Source: Candidatus Woesearchaeota archaeon CG11_big_fil_rev_8_21_14_0_20_43_8 (GTDB taxonomy: Archaea; Nanobdellota; Nanobdellia; Woesearchaeales; CG08-08-20-14). Taken from it: 16,699 nt of DNA. Made by a program: the position numbers and the translations under genes. This document shows, piece by piece, positions 13,742-16,699 of the stretch. Each line of letters starts with the position of its first letter. Within the stretch, counting starts at the first letter, position 1. The notes under the pieces were generated by a model. It did no database searches, was not told the DNA's origin, and saw nothing but the letters and a program-made list of their open reading frames with translations. The stretch lies in contig PCVE01000143.1 of the NCBI GenBank assembly GCA_002762705.1, positions 1 through 16,699 on the forward strand, in the 5' to 3' direction.

Positions 13742-14695
13742 ATGAAGATTATAGACAGATTCAAGAAAATGCGGATAATATGTATCGGAGACATGATGCT
13801 TGATAAGAGCATCTATGGGACTATAGAAAGGATATCTCCTGAGGCACCGGTCCCTATCGTCAATATCGAAAAAGAGACGAATACGCCAGGCGGAGCTGCG
13901 AACTCCGCGAACAATATCAGGTCGCTTGGAGCAAAGGTGAGCGTCGTTGGTGTGGTCGGAGATGATGATGCGAAAGATGAATTGATTTCATACTTCAAAA
14001 GATCAGAGATAGATTGCAGCGGGTTGATAATCGATAAGGCAAGACCAACAATCCAGAAGACACGTGTGTTCGCACAGAACAACCATGTGTTACGATATGA
14101 TTATGAAGAGACGCATAAGATCTCTGATGATATCGCAGACAGGCTTCTTTCTGATATCAAAAGAAAGATCAAGACATGCGACGGAGTCATCATATCAGAT
14201 TATAACAAAGGAATAAATAGCAGGAAGTTCTTTGTTGGTGTAATAGGGATATGCAATGAGAATGATGTCCCTGTGTTGATAGATCCAAAAGTCGATGAGG
14301 TTTTATTATATAAAAACGCGACAGTGATAAAACCTAATGCGAAAGAGGCAGAGATGATATCTGGCCTTGATGTATCAAGTGAAGAAGGGATGTTGAATGC
14401 TGGTGAGAAACTTGTCAATGATTTCAATGCGAATATATTGATCACTGCGGGCGAAAGAGGGATGTATCTGTTCGAGAAAGGAAAAGAGCCTTTCCATATC
14501 ATGACAGAAGCAAGAAAAGTGTTCGATGTCACGGGTGCTGGAGACACTGTCGCGGCGACGATGATGCTTGCGATGGCCACAGGATGCGATCTTCGCAGGT
14601 CAGCTGAGCTTGCGAACAAGGCGGCCGCGATAGTCATAGCGAGTAGAGGCACGACAGCCATCACGGCTGATGAATTAAAGACGGTGGAATTATGA
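13742..14695 (+). CDS. D-glycero-beta-D-manno-heptose 7-phosphate kinase (RfaE/HldE N-terminal type)
   Basis: A 317-residue stand-alone PfkB-family kinase equivalent to the N-terminal half of bacterial HldE (RfaE). It should phosphorylate heptose 7-phosphate at C1 to the 1,7-bisphosphate using ATP. Visible motifs: CIGDMMLDKSIYG, ERISPEAPVPIV, PGGAANSANNI, SDYNKG, VLIDPK, IKPNAKEAE, and D-V-T-G-A-G-D-T (262-269), whose last Asp is the expected catalytic base. These agree with canonical HldE better than the fused kinase just upstream does. Start choice follows the GGTGATC site. The stop overlaps the next ATG as ATGA, so it is translationally coupled to the phosphatase gene. A different sugar phosphate as substrate cannot be excluded. 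Confidence 0.9.
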   Translation: MKIIDRFKKMRIICIGDMMLDKSIYGTIERISPEAPVPIVNIEKETNTPGGAANSANNIRSLGAKVSVVGVVGDDDAKDELISYFKRSEIDCSGLIIDKARPTIQKTRVFAQNNHVLRYDYEETHKISDDIADRLLSDIKRKIKTCDGVIISDYNKGINSRKFFVGVIGICNENDVPVLIDPKVDEVLLYKNATVIKPNAKEAEMISGLDVSSEEGMLNAGEKLVNDFNANILITAGERGMYLFEKGKEPFHIMTEARKVFDVTGAGDTVAATMMLAMATGCDLRRSAELANKAAAIVIASRGTTAITADELKTVEL

Positions 14696-15267
14696 AGAAA
14701 GCATTGTTCATAGATAGGGATGGGACAATCAATGTCGATACTGATTACATTCATAAGATAGAAGATTTCAGATTCGAGAAAAATGCGCTTGATGGTATGA
14801 AACTTGCTCATGAAAAGAATTACAAGATAATAATAATAACAAGCCAATCAGGAATAGGAAGAGGTTATTATACTGAAGATGACATGCATAGATTCAATGA
14901 TCACATCAGGGATGTGCTGTCGAAAAATGGTGTGATCATCGGTAGAAAGGACATATATTTCTGCCCGCATCATCCAAAGAAAGCGACGATCGCAGAATAT
15001 CTGCTTGACTGTGACTGCAGGAAACCAAAACCTGGACTCATATTGAAAGCGGCAAAGGAACATGATATAAACTTAGAAGAAAGTTATATGGTTGGGGACA
15101 AACATTCAGACGTCGCTGCAGGCGTCAGGGCAGGATGCAAAGGAAGCATCCTTGTCATGTGTGGAAAGAGCATGGATACAAAAGGCGAGAAGAAAGAAGA
15201 GCCGACATATGTCGCTGAAGATCTTCTTGATGCTGTCAATTTTATCTTAAGCAATGATGAAAAATGA
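14692..15267 (+). CDS. gmhB: D-glycero-D-manno-heptose 1,7-bisphosphate 7-phosphatase (GmhB)
   Basis: A 191-residue HAD-superfamily phosphatase that removes the C7 phosphate from heptose 1,7-bisphosphate. The nucleophile motif is D8-R-D10-G-T. TSQSG (about 50-54) is motif II. C91-P-H93 with C107-D-C109 forms the zinc-binding loop typical of GmhB and related histidinol phosphatases. K111 lies in C-R-K-P-K-P-G, and G-D136-K-H-S-D140 is motif IV. Length fits GmhB. It overlaps the upstream kinase by ATGA, with GGTGGA shortly before. Histidinol phosphatase is the main alternative by sequence, but the heptose neighbours make GmhB much more likely. Confidence 0.92.
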   Translation: MKKALFIDRDGTINVDTDYIHKIEDFRFEKNALDGMKLAHEKNYKIIIITSQSGIGRGYYTEDDMHRFNDHIRDVLSKNGVIIGRKDIYFCPHHPKKATIAEYLLDCDCRKPKPGLILKAAKEHDINLEESYMVGDKHSDVAAGVRAGCKGSILVMCGKSMDTKGEKKEEPTYVAEDLLDAVNFILSNDEK

Positions 15268-15299
15268 AAGTTATGGAAATCATAAGTGATAGAAAATGA
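15264..15299 (+). CDS. Possible 11-codon coupling ORF
   Basis: ATG at 15264 overlaps the gmhB stop as ATGA, and its own TGA (15297-15299) overlaps the next start as ATGA. The encoded peptide would be MKVMEIISDRK. It bridges the 28-base gap exactly and could carry terminating ribosomes across. The region is A-rich and so short that chance is quite possible; no peptide function is claimed. Confidence 0.2.
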   Translation: MKVMEIISDRK

Positions 15300-15814
15300 G
15301 AGACAAGATAAGATCATTAGACGAGCTTGTGAAGATCAGAGAGGTCTTACAAAAAGAGAGAAAGAAAGTAGTCACTATAAATGGTTCATTCGATGTGCTT
15401 CATCTCGGACACATAAGGATGCTTGGAGAAGCGAAAGCGCAGGGAGATACACTCATCGTCGGTCTCAACAGCGATAGATCGATAAAAGAATATAAATCAC
15501 TTTTCCGTCCTGTGAACAACCAGGACAACCGCGCTGAATTCATGGCAGCATTAGAGTGCGTCGACTATGTCTTTATATTCGATGAGACAGTGCCGATGCC
15601 TTTCCTTGCTAAGCTCAGGCCCGATATCCATGTGAATGGATCAGAATATGGAAAAGACTGCATCGAGAGAGAGACTGTCGAAAAAAACGGTGGCGAGATT
15701 TATGTTGTCAAGCTGGTCGATGGTTTCTCGACGACAGAGATGATTCGGAAGATGACAGAGATCGCAGAGAAAGAGAAAGAATTCAGACGTGACAAAAGCC
15801 AGATGGGGGAATAG
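15296..15814 (+). CDS. Heptose 1-phosphate nucleotidyltransferase (RfaE/HldE C-terminal type)
   Basis: A 172-residue cytidylyltransferase-fold protein equivalent to the C-terminal half of HldE, which transfers AMP from ATP to D-glycero-beta-D-manno-heptose 1-phosphate to give ADP-heptose. Motifs: T-I-N-G-S-F-D-V-L-H36-L-G-H39, the H-x-G-H nucleotide-binding site; L-N-S-D-x-S; K-L-R-P-D with NGSEY; and GFSTTEM (143-149), equivalent to the I-S-S-T motif. The last 20 residues are a charged extension. AGTGAT (15285-15290) lies a few bases before the ATG. ADP specificity is inferred from family; other nucleotides are possible. With its neighbours it completes the path to an activated heptose. No HldD epimerase is seen in the window. 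Confidence 0.9.
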   Translation: MRDKIRSLDELVKIREVLQKERKKVVTINGSFDVLHLGHIRMLGEAKAQGDTLIVGLNSDRSIKEYKSLFRPVNNQDNRAEFMAALECVDYVFIFDETVPMPFLAKLRPDIHVNGSEYGKDCIERETVEKNGGEIYVVKLVDGFSTTEMIRKMTEIAEKEKEFRRDKSQMGE

Positions 15815-15816
15815 AG

Positions 15817-16699
15817 ATGAAAGCTGATTTTTCGAAGATAAGGACAATCCCATTGAAGAAGAGAAAGAACAAGACAAAGATTAGCGATTTTTCTGACATA
15901 AAGAAGAGATTCCCTGATACGATACCGGATATACTCGCGGGAAAGGATTTCAAGGAAGTGGTCGATGCGATAAAAAAAGCAAAGAAAGACAAGAAGAAGA
16001 TAATTGTCATGGCTGGAGCGCATGTCATCAAGTGCGGACTTGCACCGATAATCATCAATCTCATGAAACGAGGATTCATCGACCATCTTGCGATGAACGG
16101 CGCTGGATCGATACATGATTTCGAGATAGCTTATATAGGGGAGACATCAGAGGATGTGGCGGCAAATATCGAAGATGGGACATTCGGGATGGCTGACGAG
16201 ACAGGTAAGTACATCCATGAAGCGTTGAAGAGATATGGTGAGAAAGGATACGGATTCGCCGTCGGAAAGCAGATCATCGAGATGGATCTTCCAAACAAAG
16301 AGCATAGCATGCTCGCTGTCGCTTTTGGATTGAATATCCCAGTCACTATACATTCTGCTATCGGCACTGAGATAATACATCAGCATCCGGATTGTGACGG
16401 CGCGATGCTTGGCCGCGCGACATATCATGATTTCAAGATCTTCACAGAAAGCATCTGCGAACTAGAAGATGGGGTTCTCCTAAATATTGGTTCTGCTGTC
16501 GTGCTTCCAGAAGTCTTTCTAAAAGCGATCACTGTCGCAAGGAATCTTGGATATAAAGTGAGAAGGTTCACAACAGCGAACTTCGACATGATCAAACACT
16601 ATCGTCCTACTGAAAACGTGGTCAACAGACCGACATCGATGGGCGGAAAAGGCTACACTATAATCGGCATGCATGAGATAATGATCCCTCTGCTCCATC
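15817..16699 (+). CDS. Deoxyhypusine synthase-like protein (partial, right edge)
   Basis: 294 codons, open to the window end. It starts two bases after the preceding stop, so it belongs to the operon. Features: a basic N-terminus; IIVMAGAHVIKCGLAP; NGAGSIHDFEIAYIGETSED; GTFGMADETG; VTIHSAIGTEIIHQHPDCDG; NIGSAVVLPEVFLKA; and TANFDMIKHYRP. The Rossmann-like layout, with a glycine-rich loop followed by acidic residues, resembles the deoxyhypusine synthase family, in particular what I recall of uncharacterised bacterial members. The lysine-bearing segment that carries the spermidine adduct in true deoxyhypusine synthase is not evident, so eIF5A modification is unlikely as its job. Co-location suggests an NAD-dependent step or an accessory role in heptose or glycan synthesis. 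Family call moderate; function unknown. Confidence 0.75.
   Translation, partial: MKADFSKIRTIPLKKRKNKTKISDFSDIKKRFPDTIPDILAGKDFKEVVDAIKKAKKDKKKIIVMAGAHVIKCGLAPIIINLMKRGFIDHLAMNGAGSIHDFEIAYIGETSEDVAANIEDGTFGMADETGKYIHEALKRYGEKGYGFAVGKQIIEMDLPNKEHSMLAVAFGLNIPVTIHSAIGTEIIHQHPDCDGAMLGRATYHDFKIFTESICELEDGVLLNIGSAVVLPEVFLKAITVARNLGYKVRRFTTANFDMIKHYRPTENVVNRPTSMGGKGYTIIGMHEIMIPLLH

Noticed and set aside
14200..14847. 215-codon minus-strand frame across the second kinase and gmhB
   Set aside because: It overlaps two confidently assigned enzymes and has no family features.

Overview
The window looks like a piece of a DPANN-type archaeal genome, probably close to Woesearchaeota or Pacearchaeota. I infer this from archaeal TTTATATA box A promoters set 30-31 bases before start codons (leaderless transcripts), GGTGATC-type ribosome binding sites inside operons, a giant archaeal-style surface protein, and two short pilin-like membrane proteins of a kind I associate with these lineages. 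The lineage was not confirmed by any search. The window is densely coded; no stretch over 300 bases lacks a gene.

Left part (1-10383, minus strand): a surface-protein operon. The first gene encodes a secreted protein of about 3160 residues. It has a signal peptide, a Cys-rich and beta-sandwich-like N-terminal half, about 29 contiguous four-cysteine modules framed by an ID-C-G-G motif, about 25 thrombospondin type 3 calcium-binding motifs in nine long units, one membrane anchor, and a Lys/Glu-rich cytoplasmic tail. Two small proteins with one N-terminal hydrophobic segment each follow it; the last runs off the left edge.

Middle (10383-11324): a divergent promoter region separates the giant gene from folD (one-carbon folate metabolism). 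Both genes have the same promoter-to-ATG spacing. folD converges on the next gene.

Right part (11338-16699): a heptose cassette with a candidate dedicated regulator. On the minus strand is a ribbon-helix-helix (RHH) DNA-binding domain fused to a sugar nucleotidyltransferase fold whose nucleotide-binding loop is not recognisable. Divergent from it, on the plus strand, run: an RfaE-type kinase fused to a GmhA isomerase, a second RfaE-type kinase, a GmhB phosphatase, an RfaE C-terminal-type nucleotidyltransferase, and a protein resembling deoxyhypusine synthase (cut by the right edge). The four catalytic activities form a complete set for sedoheptulose 7-phosphate to nucleotide-activated (probably ADP-) D-glycero-D-manno-heptose. 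The intergenic region holds a shared TATA element, a perfect 10-bp inverted repeat at the predicted heptose-operon transcription start, and two more copies of its TATGA half-site before the regulator gene.

The strongest candidate for something undescribed is the pairing of this RHH/sugar-nucleotidyltransferase-like protein with the palindrome. It could be a sugar-nucleotide-sensing regulator controlling archaeal heptose synthesis. A link between the heptose and glycosylation of the giant surface protein is only inference.
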